From Streptomyces sp. NBC_00094 (GTDB lineage: Bacteria; Actinomycetota; Actinomycetes; Streptomycetales; Streptomycetaceae): 64,000 nt of DNA. The stretch covers positions 930,001-994,000 of the forward strand of contig NZ_JAPEMB010000001.1 of the NCBI RefSeq assembly GCF_026343125.1, written 5' to 3'. Under the pieces are notes generated by a model. It was given only the letters and a program-made list of their open reading frames with translations. It ran no database searches and had not been told where the DNA came from. Below, one piece after another: positions 8,396-17,247 of this stretch; position 1 is the first letter of the stretch; each line of letters opens with the position of its first letter. The position numbers and the translations under genes are program-made.

Positions 8396-9106
8396 ATGCG
8401 CTCCTCCGCCGTGGTCTCCGGAGTCCTGTTCCTCGTACTCCTCGTGCTGGTCGCGGTGGGGTGGTCCCCCCTGCTCTCGCTCGACCGGTCCGTCGCGGAG
8501 GCGCTGCACCGCGACGCCGTCGCCCGCCCCGGCGTCACCGGGTTCAACCGCTTCCTCAGCGACTGGGTGTGGGATCCCTGGACGATGCGCGCCCTGGCCG
8601 CCGTGACCGTGGGGCTCCTGTGGTGGCGGCGGGAGCGACGCGCGGCCCTCTGGGTCGCCGGCACGAGCCTGGTGTCCGTGGGGCTGCAGCAGGGGCTCAA
8701 GTCGCTGGTGGGGCGGGAGCGGCCGCAGTGGCCCGACCCGGTCGACTCGGCGCAGTTCGCGGCCTTCCCCTCCGGCCACGCGATGACGGCGATGGTGACC
8801 TGCGGGCTGATCCTCTGGGTACTCGCGCTGCACTGGCGGGAGGAGTGGCGCGGCTGGGGCGTCCTCGCGTGCGCGGCGGTCGTGTCCGTGCTGGGGGTGG
8901 GCTGGACGCGGGTCTACCTGGGTGTGCACTGGGCCTCGGACGTCCTCGGCGGCTGGCTGCTCGGCTGGTGCTGCGTGGCCGTGGCCGTGCTCACGTACCG
9001 GTGGAGCGAGCGGAACGGCGGGACGGGCGGCGAGGGGCGCGGCCGGCCGGACGAAACCTCGCCGGCCCCCGGGGCCGCCGGGAGGAGAATGGGAGACACA
9101 CGGTGA
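8396..9106 (+). CDS. PAP2-type membrane phosphatase
   Basis: 236-residue integral membrane phosphatase of the type-2 phosphatidic acid phosphatase superfamily. The three signature motifs are present: KSLVGRERP, FPSGHAMTA and TRVYLGVHWASD, with the catalytic histidines in the second and third. There are about six membrane segments. Substrates in the family include phosphatidic acid and undecaprenyl diphosphate. ATG 8396 begins the membrane core; the longer reading upstream passes through the MITE and is rejected. Confidence 0.88.
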   Translation: MRSSAVVSGVLFLVLLVLVAVGWSPLLSLDRSVAEALHRDAVARPGVTGFNRFLSDWVWDPWTMRALAAVTVGLLWWRRERRAALWVAGTSLVSVGLQQGLKSLVGRERPQWPDPVDSAQFAAFPSGHAMTAMVTCGLILWVLALHWREEWRGWGVLACAAVVSVLGVGWTRVYLGVHWASDVLGGWLLGWCCVAVAVLTYRWSERNGGTGGEGRGRPDETSPAPGAAGRRMGDTR

Positions 9107-9108
9107 AA

Positions 9109-9151
9109 CCGCCTGTTCTGGACGATCCCCCGTGTCGCCCAGAACAGACGG
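9109..9151. terminator. Hairpin after the PAP2 gene / before TetR
   Basis: CTGTTCTGG (9113-9121) pairs with CCAGAACAG (9139-9147), extended outward by CCG/CGG across one mismatch, with a 17-nt loop. It begins 3 nt after the PAP2 stop and ends 85 nt before the TetR start. It could be a terminator, or, since it is nearly symmetric, an operator of the TetR protein. Confidence 0.45.
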
Positions 9152-9235
9152 CCTCTGCCGTCGGCCTGCCACGGGGGCGCGCCGACGGATGCGCTGAGTA
9201 TATTGGCCGACAGCCAGTCAACGCAGGAGCCAAGC

Positions 9236-9886
9236 ATGTCCCCGCGTAGCCCATCGGTCAATGAAGAGCTCAGACGTCGCTCACGTGAGCGGATTCTGCA
9301 GGCCACGGTGGAACTGGTGTCGACACGTGGTTACGAGGCGACCACGCTGGGCGACATCGCGGAACGGGCGGGCTCGGCACGCGGACTGATCTCGTACTAC
9401 TTCCCCGGGAAGCGGCAGCTGTTGCAGTCGGCGGTGCACCGGCTGATGCACCTCACTCTGGAGGAGGCGCTGGAGCGGGAGCCGCGCACGGAGGACGGCC
9501 GCGAGCGGCTGGCCAGGGCGATCGACGCGATCCTGGGTCTCGCCGTGGAGCGCCCCACCCTGATGCGGACCCACATGGCGGGAATCCTGCAGGCCGAGGG
9601 GTTCGTGCAGTGCCCGGAGCAGCAGCGACTCGCCTTCCTGCTGCGGGACACGGTCACCCGTTACGGCTCCGAGGACGTGGACACGGACTATCCGCTGCTG
9701 CGCGCGTTGCTGATGGGCGCGGTGGTCGCGGTGCTGCTGCCGGGAGCCCCGATGCCGATGGCGCGGCTGCGGTGGGAGCTCTTCCAGCGGTACGGGCTGG
9801 ACTGGGAGCAGGGCGCGCCGCCGGACGGAGGTCCGCCCGACGGCGCGCCGGTGCCGCGGCTCGATCAGTCGTCGAGGTCGAAGTAG
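9236..9886 (+). CDS. TetR/AcrR family regulator
   Basis: 216-residue one-component regulator. The N-terminal HTH (about residues 12-60) reads SRERILQATVELVSTRGYEATTLGDIAERAGSARGLISYYF, a clear TetR DNA-binding domain; the C-terminal ligand domain is not diagnostic. ATG 9236 follows CAGGAG, and an AT-rich TATATT just upstream may be the -10. Its 3' end overlaps the convergent LVIVD gene by 22 nt. Target genes unknown. Confidence 0.88.
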   Translation: MSPRSPSVNEELRRRSRERILQATVELVSTRGYEATTLGDIAERAGSARGLISYYFPGKRQLLQSAVHRLMHLTLEEALEREPRTEDGRERLARAIDAILGLAVERPTLMRTHMAGILQAEGFVQCPEQQRLAFLLRDTVTRYGSEDVDTDYPLLRALLMGAVVAVLLPGAPMPMARLRWELFQRYGLDWEQGAPPDGGPPDGAPVPRLDQSSRSK

Positions 9887-11391
9887 TCCGGCTGCGTCTG
9901 GACGTTGAGCTGGTCCATCCGGATCCGCTTCGCGGGGTCGGTACGGCGGTCGGAGAGCTTCAGGACGTCGAAGCCCTTGGCGATGTCGTTCGAGTAGATG
10001 TAGCCGTTGTAGTAGTACGCGGACCACGAGCCGGCCGTGGAGATCGCGGTGGCCGAGACCGGGCCGCGCTCGAAGAAGCCGATCTCCTTCGGCTGGGAGG
10101 AGTCGGTGAAGTCCCAGACGGAGACGCCACCCTGGTACCAGGCCTGGACCATGAGGTCCTTGCCCTTGACCGGGATCAGCGAGCCGTTGTGGGCGACACA
10201 GTTCTCGGTGTCGGCCTGGTGGCGCTGGATCTTGAAGTAGCTGCGGAAGACGAGCTTGCGGTCGTCACCCTTGCCGACGATGTCGTAGATGCCGTTGGCG
10301 CCCCGGTTCGGGCCGACCACGGCGTTGCAGGTGGCGCCGCTGCCGCCGCCGAGCTCGTCGGTGAAGACGACCTTGTTCGCCGTCTGGTTGAAGGTCGCCG
10401 AGTGCCAGAAGGCGAAGTTGACGTTGTCCTGGACCTGCTCGATCACCCTCGGGTGCTCGGGGTCCTTGATGTCGAAGAGGATGCCGTCACCCATGCAGGC
10501 ACCGGCGGCGAGGTTCTTCGTCGGCAGCACGGTGATGTCGTGGCAGCCGGTGGTCTTGGAGACGCCCGGGTTGGTGGGTCCGCCCGGGTTGCCGCCGCCG
10601 TTCGGGCCCTCGCCCGGGAAGAGGACGGGGAAGTTGACGATCGCGGCCTGCTCGGGCGCCTTGCGGGGCACCTTGATGACCGAGATGCCGTCGTGCGGCG
10701 GCTGGCAGTCCGGGAAGGCCGCGTTGGGCGAGTACGAGGAGACGTACACGTACACGTTCTTGCCCTTCGGCAGGAGCGTGTGGGTGTGCGAGCCACAGGC
10801 GGTCTCGACGGCGGCGACGTACTTCGGGTTCGTGATGTCGCTGATGTCGAAGATCTTCATGCCCTCCCAGGATTCCTTCACCGAGGCGGGCTGCGTCGTG
10901 CTGGCGCACGAGTTGTCGCTGCGGGAGGAGTCGGTGGAGAGGAACAGGAGGTTCCCGGAGACGGAGATGTCGTTCTGACTGCCGGGGCAGAGCACCTGGG
11001 CGACCGTCTTCGGGGCCTTCGGGTCGCTGATGTCGAAGATCCGGAAGCCGTCGTAGTTTCCGGCGAAGGCGTACTTGCCCTGGAAGGCGAGGTCCGTGTT
11101 GAGGCTCTTGAGAGCGTCCTTCGGGACGTTCGCGAGGTGCTCGATGTTCTGGCTGTGGACGATCTCGTCCACGCCGGGTATCTCACCGCTCTGGATGGCG
11201 GATCGCGCCTCTGCGGCCTGCTCTGCCGAGACCGTGCCGCGGGTGAGGGCGTCTCCGGGATCGGGGGTGGCGGCCGAGGGGCCGGCCGCGAGCATGGTGG
11301 CCAGCAGGCCGGCCGCGGCGGAAGCCACGCCCAGGCGTCTGATCCGTGCACGCGGGGCACGCGGGGTACGCGGGGTTCGCAACGAAGTCAC
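9865..11391 (-). CDS. Secreted LVIVD-repeat protein
   Basis: 508-residue exported protein. The first 40 residues have an Arg-rich n-region, a hydrophobic core (ASAAAGLLATMLAAG) and an AxA-type site, so a Sec signal peptide. The rest carries repeated blades of the type FRIFDISDPKAP, MKIFDISDITNP and VSVWDFTDSSQP, typical of LVIVD repeats that fold as a beta-propeller. Role unknown. The start is GTG 11391 with GAGGA upstream. It is divergent from a DUF305 lipoprotein gene, a pairing that suggests a shared extracytoplasmic, perhaps copper-related, function (inference). Confidence 0.82.
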   Translation of the reverse strand: MTSLRTPRTPRAPRARIRRLGVASAAAGLLATMLAAGPSAATPDPGDALTRGTVSAEQAAEARSAIQSGEIPGVDEIVHSQNIEHLANVPKDALKSLNTDLAFQGKYAFAGNYDGFRIFDISDPKAPKTVAQVLCPGSQNDISVSGNLLFLSTDSSRSDNSCASTTQPASVKESWEGMKIFDISDITNPKYVAAVETACGSHTHTLLPKGKNVYVYVSSYSPNAAFPDCQPPHDGISVIKVPRKAPEQAAIVNFPVLFPGEGPNGGGNPGGPTNPGVSKTTGCHDITVLPTKNLAAGACMGDGILFDIKDPEHPRVIEQVQDNVNFAFWHSATFNQTANKVVFTDELGGGSGATCNAVVGPNRGANGIYDIVGKGDDRKLVFRSYFKIQRHQADTENCVAHNGSLIPVKGKDLMVQAWYQGGVSVWDFTDSSQPKEIGFFERGPVSATAISTAGSWSAYYYNGYIYSNDIAKGFDVLKLSDRRTDPAKRIRMDQLNVQTQPDYFDLDD

Positions 11392-11567
11392 TCCGTCCTC
11401 GCTGGTATCCGTTCAGCCTTGAACGGATGTTGGACCCCGGCAGTATGGTCCGTGGCGTGCTCATCTCAACAGATGGCAACACAGACGTAATGAAGGTTTT
11501 TGATCGATCCCCCCGAGAAAAGTGCTAGGAACGGACACTGTCCCCGCAAGAACATCTGGAGGTCGCG

Positions 11568-12218
11568 TTGTTGATCCGCCGTCAGCGAGCCGTCGTCGCC
11601 GTGGCCCTGTCCGCCGTGGCCGTACTCGCCCTGGGCGCCTGCGAGTCGGGATCCGGCACCGCCGCCCCGGAGGCCCGGGCCACGGGCTCGGGTTCGGTGG
11701 TGGCGCCCGGGAAGCCCGGCGAGCCCGCCCGGCGGATATCGCCCGAGGAAGCCGCCAGGCTGCTCCCCGACGAGACCCCGAACAGCGCCGACTTCCGGTA
11801 CGCGCAGATGATGGTCGTCCACCACCGCCAGGCCCTGACCATGACGGAACTCGCCCCCCAGCGGGCCGGATCCACGCAGGTCAAGAAGGTGGCCGAGCGG
11901 ATCTCGGCCGCGCAGTTGCCCGAGATCACCGCGATGGAGGGCTGGCTGAAGAACAACGGCGGACCGCGCGAACAGAGCGGTCACGACGATCACTCGATGC
12001 CGGGCATGGCGACCGAGGCCCAGCTGAAGGAGTTGCGGAACGCGAAGGGCGCGGCCTTCGACACGCTGTTCCTGAAGCTCATGATCACGCACCACGAGGG
12101 GGCCGTGACGATGGCCGTCGAGGCGCTGAGCGAGGGCAACAACGTCCTCGTCGAGGAGATGGCCAACGACGTGATCGCCCAGCAGACCTCGGAGATCTAC
12201 CGCATGAAGGCGCTCTAG
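11568..12218 (+). CDS. DUF305 lipoprotein
   Basis: 216-residue lipoprotein; the lipobox is LALGAC25. Two DUF305 halves carry the characteristic MMVVHHRQAL and MITHHEGAV motifs plus a Met/His-rich HDDHSMPGM stretch, compatible with copper binding outside the membrane. The start is TTG 11568 (or TTG 11571) with GGAGG 5 nt upstream. It shares a 176-bp divergent promoter region with the LVIVD gene. Confidence 0.85.
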   Translation: MLIRRQRAVVAVALSAVAVLALGACESGSGTAAPEARATGSGSVVAPGKPGEPARRISPEEAARLLPDETPNSADFRYAQMMVVHHRQALTMTELAPQRAGSTQVKKVAERISAAQLPEITAMEGWLKNNGGPREQSGHDDHSMPGMATEAQLKELRNAKGAAFDTLFLKLMITHHEGAVTMAVEALSEGNNVLVEEMANDVIAQQTSEIYRMKAL

Positions 12219-12245
12219 GCCCACCCGCCTCGGGCGGCGCCGACA

Positions 12246-12370
12246 TCTCCGTACGCCGCTGCGTACGTCGTTCCGTACGACCTCTCCGTACGGCCTCTCC
12301 GAACGGCCTCTCGCGACCCCTCCGTGCACCCCTCCCTGCGCGCCTCCGTGCGCGCCCTACGGCCTCTTCG
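12246..12370. repeat. Degenerate short tandem repeats between convergent genes
   Basis: The gap between the DUF305 stop and the ArsR-like stop is filled by variants of a unit like CCGTACGGCCTCT (for example at 12287-12315), decaying toward the right. No hairpin terminator stands out. It probably arose by slippage. Confidence 0.5.
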
Positions 12371-12730
12371 CTATGCCTCTTCGGCGCCGTCCCGGCGGTC
12401 GGCCTGGGCCTGGGCCGCCGCCAGGACGGTGTCCAGGAGGCCGGGGAAGAGGGCGTCCAGGTCGTCCCTGCGCAGCGCGTTGAGCTTGGCCGTGCCGCGG
12501 TACATCTGCTGGATGACACCACTCTCGCGCAGGACCCGGAAGTGGTGCGTCGTCGTGGACTTGGTGACCGGGAGGTCGAAGTACGAGCAGCTCAGTGCCT
12601 CGTCCTCACGCGCCATGTCCCGCACGATGCGCAGCCGCACGGCGTCCGAGAGCGCGTGGAGCACCCCTTCGAGACCGATCTGGTCCCGCGTGGGGTGTTC
12701 GAGGGCGCGAGGGCTGGTGGCGGTCGTCAT
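12371..12730 (-). CDS. ArsR-like winged-helix regulator
   Basis: 119-residue winged-helix repressor. The recognition helix region is LPVTKSTTTHHFRVLRESGVIQ, preceded by LSDAVRLRIVRDM, as in ArsR/SmtB-like proteins. The arsenic metal box is absent. One Cys (ALSCSYF) could sense electrophiles, which would suit its divergent partner, an Old Yellow Enzyme. ATG 12730 lies 36 bp from the first of two matching palindromes, so autoregulation is likely. Confidence 0.85.
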   Translation of the reverse strand: MTTATSPRALEHPTRDQIGLEGVLHALSDAVRLRIVRDMAREDEALSCSYFDLPVTKSTTTHHFRVLRESGVIQQMYRGTAKLNALRRDDLDALFPGLLDTVLAAAQAQADRRDGAEEA

Positions 12731-12766
12731 GACGGCGGCTCCACTTCATCCGGTTGACCCTCATTG

Positions 12767-12782
12767 TACGAGGCCTCTCGTA
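12767..12782. promoter_or_regulatory. Operator candidate 1 (TACGAG-GCCT-CTCGTA)
   Basis: Perfect 6-4-6 inverted repeat in the divergent gap between the ArsR-like gene and the Old Yellow Enzyme gene. A TTGACA (12785-12790) lies between it and operator 2, so binding could block the promoter of the reductase. Confidence 0.6.
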
Positions 12783-12800
12783 GTTTGACAGATGCCGTAC

Positions 12801-12816
12801 TACGATGACTATCGTA
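12801..12816. promoter_or_regulatory. Operator candidate 2 (TACGAT-GACT-ATCGTA)
   Basis: Second perfect 6-4-6 inverted repeat with the same outer bases as operator 1, centre to centre 34 bp. It falls where a -10 for the TTGACA at 12785 would be expected. Two copies of one design strongly suggest a dimeric regulator, most simply the adjacent ArsR-like protein. Confidence 0.6.
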
Positions 12817-12852
12817 CGAGCATCCTTCGAGGCCCCCGAAACGGAGTCCGTC

Positions 12853-13935
12853 ATGAGCGTTGCCCTGTTCCAGCCCTACTCCCTGCGTTCGCTGACCGTG
12901 CCCAACCGGGTCTGGATGGCGCCCATGTGCCAGTACTCGGCCGAGATGACCGGGCCGAACGCGGGTGTGGCCGGCGACTGGCACTTCGCGCACTACGCCT
13001 CGCGGGCCACCGGCGGCACCGGGCTCATCCTCGTCGAGGCCACCGCCGTCGCCCCCGAGGGCCGGATCAGCCCGGCGGACCTCGGACTGTGGAACGACGC
13101 CCAGACGGAGGGGCTGCGGCGGATCGCCGGCTTCCTCAAGGAGCACGGCACCGTGCCCGGCATCCAGATCGGTCACGCCGGGCGCAAGGCCTCGACCAAG
13201 CGCCCCTGGGAGGGCCGCGGCCCCGTACCGCCCGGCGGGCCCGGCTGGCAGCCGGTCGCCCCCAGCGCGGCGGAGTTCGCCGAGGGGTACCCGGTGCCGA
13301 CCGAGCTGACCGTGGAGCGCATCCGGGAGATCACCGGACAGTTCGCGGCCGCCGCCCGCCGCGCGCTGGACGCGGGCTTCGAGGTCGTCGAGGTGCACGG
13401 CGCCCACGGCTACCTCATCGGCGAGTTCCTCTCCCCGCACAGCAACCACCGCACGGACGAGTACGGCGGCTCCTTCGAGAACCGGACCCGGCTCGCCCTG
13501 GAGGTCGTCGACGCGGTGCGGGCCGTGTGGCCCGAGGAGCTCCCCGTCTTCTTCCGGATCTCCGCCACCGACTGGCTGGAGGAGCAGGGCTGGACGATCG
13601 ACGAGACCGTGCGGTTCGCCGCGCTGCTCCGCGAGCACGGCGTCGACCTCCTCGACGTCTCCAGCGGCGGCAACGGCGGACCGGCGGAGATCCCCGTGGG
13701 TCCCGGCTACCAGGTGCCGTTCGCTGCTCGGGTCAAGGCCGAGACCGGGCTGCCGGTGGCCGCCGTGGGCCTGATCACCGAGAGCGAGCAGGCCGAGAAG
13801 ATCCTCGCCAACGGCGAGGCCGACGCGGTCCTCCTCGGCCGTGAGCTGCTCCGCGACGCCTCCTGGGCCCGCCGCGCGGCCCGCGAGCTCGGCGCGGAGA
13901 CCCACGCCCCGGCACCGTACGCCTGGGCGATCTGA
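12853..13935 (+). CDS. Old Yellow Enzyme family NADH:flavin oxidoreductase
   Basis: 360-residue FMN-dependent ene-reductase of the YqjM-like (thermophilic-type) class. Seen: the FMN-binding start PNRVWMAPMCQYS (with the Cys of this class), the HAGRKA segment, the H-G-A-H-G-Y-L substrate-binding block and the C-terminal VLLGRELL phosphate site. These enzymes reduce activated C=C bonds of enals, quinones and nitro compounds. ATG 12853 has CGGAG upstream; an upstream ATG at 12805 lies inside operator 2 and is rejected. Induction by electrophiles via the divergent regulator is inferred. Confidence 0.88.
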   Translation: MSVALFQPYSLRSLTVPNRVWMAPMCQYSAEMTGPNAGVAGDWHFAHYASRATGGTGLILVEATAVAPEGRISPADLGLWNDAQTEGLRRIAGFLKEHGTVPGIQIGHAGRKASTKRPWEGRGPVPPGGPGWQPVAPSAAEFAEGYPVPTELTVERIREITGQFAAAARRALDAGFEVVEVHGAHGYLIGEFLSPHSNHRTDEYGGSFENRTRLALEVVDAVRAVWPEELPVFFRISATDWLEEQGWTIDETVRFAALLREHGVDLLDVSSGGNGGPAEIPVGPGYQVPFAARVKAETGLPVAAVGLITESEQAEKILANGEADAVLLGRELLRDASWARRAARELGAETHAPAPYAWAI

Positions 13936-13970
13936 CGGGAGCGGGGGGCGGGCTCAGGAGGCGTCGCGGC

Positions 13971-14059
13971 GCGCTGCAGGGAGCAGCCCGGGGGCGCCGC
14001 AGGGAGTGTCCTGAGGCGCTGCGGGGAGTGTCCGCGAGTGCCGCTGGAGTGTCCGGGGG
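13971..14059. repeat. Four degenerate 22-23 bp tandem repeats
   Basis: Units beginning GCGCTGCAGGGAG, GCGCCGCAGGGAG, GCGCTGCGGGGAG and GTGCCGCTGGAG start at 13971, 13994, 14016 and 14038. They fill most of the gap between the reductase and the propeller gene. They are diverged and contain no spacers, so this is not a CRISPR array. Confidence 0.6.
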
Positions 14060-14126
14060 CCGTTGTCAGTGGTCGGGTGCAGACTGGCCCGTATCCGCGA
14101 CAACGGCGTCCTGGAGGTTGGCAGCC

Positions 14127-15209
14127 ATGCCCGACGTACTCCTCACCGTAGGCACCCGCAAGGGGCTCTTCATCGGCCACAGGCACGACGGCCGTTGGGA
14201 GTTCGACGATCCGGCCTTCCCCGCACAGGCCGTCTACTCGGTCGCGATCGACACGCGGCGGCCGACTCCGCGCCTGCTCGTGGGCGGGGACAGCGCCCAC
14301 TGGGGGCCGTCCGTCTTCCACTCCGACGACCTCGGCCGGAGCTGGACCGAGCCGGCGCGGCCGGCGGTGAAGTTCCCTGAGGACACCGGCGCCTCGCTCG
14401 AGCGCGTCTGGCAGCTGCACCCCGCGCCCGGGCACTCCCCCGACGTCGTGTACGCGGGGACGGAGCCGGCGGCGCTGTTCCGCTCGGCGGACGGCGGGGA
14501 GTCCTTCGAGCTCGTGCGCCCGCTCTGGGAGCACCCCACCCGCTCCCAGTGGGTGCCCGGCGGAGGTGGCGAGGCCGTCCACACCGTCGTCACCGATCCC
14601 CGCGACCCGGAGGCGATCACCGTCGCGGTGTCGACCGCCGGGGTGTTCCGCTCCCGGGACGGCGGGGCCGCGTGGGCGCCCTCCAACCAGGGCGTGTCCG
14701 CGGTGTTCCTGCCCGATCCGCACCCCGAGTTCGGGCAGTGTGTGCACAAGATCGCCCAGGACGCCGCCGACAAGGACCGGTTGTACCTCCAGAACCACTG
14801 GGGTGTGTTCCGCAGTGACGACGCGGGCGGCAGCTGGTCGGACATCGGCTCCGGGCTCCCCTCCGACTTCGGCTTCGCCGTCGCCGCCCACCCGCATCGC
14901 CCGGACACCGCCTACGTCTTCCCCATCACGGCCGACTCCGACCGCGTCCCGGCCGGTCGCCGCTGCCGCGTCTACCGGACCGTCGACGCCGGGGTCACCT
15001 GGGAACCGCTGACCCGGGGACTGCCCGAGGGCGACCACTACGGCACCGTGCTGCGGGACGCGCTCTGCACGGACGACGCGGACCCGGCGGGCGTCTACTT
15101 CGGCAACCGCAACGGCGAGGTGTACGCGAGTGCCGACGACGGGGACAGCTGGCACCTCCTGGCGGAGCACCTTCCGGACGTCCTGTGCGTGCGGGCCGCG
15201 GTGATCTGA
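14127..15209 (+). CDS. BNR/sialidase-like beta-propeller protein
   Basis: 360-residue cytosolic protein built of BNR/Asp-box blades (S-x-D-G-G-x-S/T-W; for example SADGGESF, SRDGGAAW, SDDAGGSW and SADDGDSW). There is no signal peptide and no recognisable sialidase active-site arginine triad, so exo-sialidase activity is doubtful; family members include photosystem-assembly-like and VPS10-like propellers. Start ATG 14127 follows GGAGG at 14113. Function unknown. Confidence 0.8.
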   Translation: MPDVLLTVGTRKGLFIGHRHDGRWEFDDPAFPAQAVYSVAIDTRRPTPRLLVGGDSAHWGPSVFHSDDLGRSWTEPARPAVKFPEDTGASLERVWQLHPAPGHSPDVVYAGTEPAALFRSADGGESFELVRPLWEHPTRSQWVPGGGGEAVHTVVTDPRDPEAITVAVSTAGVFRSRDGGAAWAPSNQGVSAVFLPDPHPEFGQCVHKIAQDAADKDRLYLQNHWGVFRSDDAGGSWSDIGSGLPSDFGFAVAAHPHRPDTAYVFPITADSDRVPAGRRCRVYRTVDAGVTWEPLTRGLPEGDHYGTVLRDALCTDDADPAGVYFGNRNGEVYASADDGDSWHLLAEHLPDVLCVRAAVI

Positions 15210-15252
15210 CGTCCAAGAGGCACGAACGCACGAGCGGCGATGCCGCGCACGG

Positions 15253-15930
15253 TCAGGGCAGGCGCCAGTCCACGGGCTGGGCGCCCTGGTTCAGGAGCAG
15301 TTCGTTGGCACGGCTGAACGGACGGGAACCGAAGAAGCCACGGTCCGCGGACATCGGGGACGGGTGCGCCGACTCGATCGCGGGCAGGTCGCCGAGGAGC
15401 GGACGGGCATTGCGCGCGTCCCTGCCCCACAGGATCGACACCAGGGGCTTGCCACGGGCGGCGAGGGCGCGGATGGCCTGCTCGGTGACCTCTTCCCAGC
15501 CCTTGCCGCGGTGGGCGGCCGGCTTGCGCGGGGCCGTGGTCAGGGCCCTGTTCAGGAGCAGGACGCCCTGGCGGGTCCACGGTGTCAGGTCGCCGTTCGA
15601 CGGCCGGGGCAGGCCGAGGTCGGTATCGAGCTCGCGGAAGATGTTCTCCAGGCTCCCCGGCAGCGAGCGGACCTCGGGCGCGACGGCGAAGCTCAGCCCG
15701 ATCGCCATTCCCGGTGTCGGATAGGGGTCCTGACCCACGATCAGGACCCGCACCTCGTCGAAGGGCTGCTGGAAGGCCCGCAGCACGTTCGCCCCGGACG
15801 GCAGGTACGTCCGACCCGCGGCGATCTCCGCGCGCAGGAAGTCGCCCATCTCCGCCACACGCCCCGCGACGGGGCGCAGGGCCTCCGCCCAGCCGGGCTC
15901 CACCAGTTCGTTCAACGGTCGCGCTGTCAC
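15253..15930 (-). CDS. ung: Uracil-DNA glycosylase
   Basis: Family 1 UDG, which removes uracil from DNA in base excision repair. All motifs are present in 225 residues: the water-activating G-Q-D68-P-Y-P, the uracil-binding LLLN and the minor-groove loop [18 protein letters not shown]. The start is GTG 15930. It is divergent from the kinase gene at 16094; the 163-bp gap holds only a CCGGTCCGGC-rich stretch and a TACCGCTCCC direct repeat. Confidence 0.95.
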   Translation of the reverse strand: MTARPLNELVEPGWAEALRPVAGRVAEMGDFLRAEIAAGRTYLPSGANVLRAFQQPFDEVRVLIVGQDPYPTPGMAIGLSFAVAPEVRSLPGSLENIFRELDTDLGLPRPSNGDLTPWTRQGVLLLNRALTTAPRKPAAHRGKGWEEVTEQAIRALAARGKPLVSILWGRDARNARPLLGDLPAIESAHPSPMSADRGFFGSRPFSRANELLLNQGAQPVDWRLP

Positions 15931-16093
15931 GGTCCGTCACTCTACCGGCCTACAGTGACACCCAGGTCCGGTCCCGCCCGGTCCGGCCCGGCCCTCCGGA
16001 CGACCTCCGGAATCCCGCCGCTCACCCGCTCCCCCACCGTCCCCCACCATCGCCTACCGCTCCCTACCGCTCCCTACCGACAGGACGTGCATC

Positions 16094-17236
16094 GTGGTCT
16101 CCGTGAACGATCCTTCCGACGGCCTGGTCGTCGGCGTCGACTCCGGTGGTTCAGGGCTGCGGATCGCCCTGGCCGAGGCGACGAGCGGCACCGTCCTCGG
16201 CACCGTCGCCTCCCGGGAACCGGTGCGGACCGGGCCGGGCGGGATCTCCGCCACCCACTTCCTGGAGCAGGTCCTACCGGCCGTCACCGACCTGCGGGAG
16301 CGCCTCGCGCCGGAGGTCACGCGGCGGGTGCTCGCGGTGGCCGTGGGTGCCGCCGGGATGGCGACGCTCGGAGACGAACTGCGGGCCGAGCTGCCCGGCG
16401 CCTTCGCCGGGGCGTGGGGCGTGCGGCGGCTCGCGCTCGCGGCCGACGCCGTCACCGCGTACGCCGGCGCACTCGGGCAGCGGCCCGGCGCGGTCGTCGC
16501 GGGCGGCACGGGGATGATCGCGCTCGGTACGGATCTGTCGACCTGGCGCCGGGCCGACGGCTGGGGACACCTCCTCGGCGACTGCGGCAGCGGCGCCTGG
16601 ATCGGCCGGGCGGGGCTGGAGGCGGCGATGCGCGCGTACGACGGGCGGCGGGGCGGCTCGGCGGCGCTCCTGGCCGGGGCCGAGAAGCTGTTCGGCCCCG
16701 TGGCGGGGCTGCCGGGCGCGCTCTACCCCCGTACGGACCGGCCCGCGGTGCTCGCCTCCTTCGCCCCCGAGGTGGGGAGCTGCGCCGCGGCAGGGGACCC
16801 CGTGGCGGCCGGGATCCTCGCGCGGGCCGCCGACCATGTCGCGGACGCCGCCGAGGCCGTGTGCCCGGCGGGCTCCGGGGCCCTGGTGGCCCTGACGGGC
16901 GGCCTCTTCAAGATGGGCGACCCCCTCCTCGTACCCCTCCGGGCGGCGCTCGGGGAGCGGATTCCGCATGCCCGGACCGTGGCGCCGGCGGGCGATCCGT
17001 CGGCCGGGGCGGTCACCCTCGCATCGGCGCTGGCCACCGGCACGATGCGGCTGCCGGAGGACCCGTCGCTGCTCCGCCTGTTCGGCGACGGAACGCCGGA
17101 AGAGACGGCATCCGCCCAGGTCGGGGGTGGTGCAGCGGGCCCCGACGAACCACGCGGGGGCGCGGAGACCGGACATAGGGGGACAGACGGCATGCGACCG
17201 CACCTCACCGAACAACGTGGCGGGCGAAACCAGTAA
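16094..17236 (+). CDS. BadF/BcrA-type kinase (N-acetylglucosamine kinase-like)
   Basis: 380-residue ASKHA-fold ATPase. Phosphate-1 loop GVDSGGSGLR, phosphate-2 region GGTGMIALG, adenosine loop TGGLFKMGDPLL. Actinobacterial proteins of this type act as N-acetylglucosamine or related sugar kinases. The last roughly 55 residues are a low-complexity Gly/Arg/Glu tail longer than usual. GTG 16094 follows AGGAC. It ends 11 nt before the CbiX-like gene, so the two are probably cotranscribed, although their functions do not obviously connect. Confidence 0.78.
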   Translation: MVSVNDPSDGLVVGVDSGGSGLRIALAEATSGTVLGTVASREPVRTGPGGISATHFLEQVLPAVTDLRERLAPEVTRRVLAVAVGAAGMATLGDELRAELPGAFAGAWGVRRLALAADAVTAYAGALGQRPGAVVAGGTGMIALGTDLSTWRRADGWGHLLGDCGSGAWIGRAGLEAAMRAYDGRRGGSAALLAGAEKLFGPVAGLPGALYPRTDRPAVLASFAPEVGSCAAAGDPVAAGILARAADHVADAAEAVCPAGSGALVALTGGLFKMGDPLLVPLRAALGERIPHARTVAPAGDPSAGAVTLASALATGTMRLPEDPSLLRLFGDGTPEETASAQVGGGAAGPDEPRGGAETGHRGTDGMRPHLTEQRGGRNQ

Positions 17237-17247
17237 CATGCGGCGCC

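Noticed and set aside
13971..14059. Possible CRISPR array
   Set aside because: Units are contiguous and diverged, with no unique spacers and no cas genes nearby.
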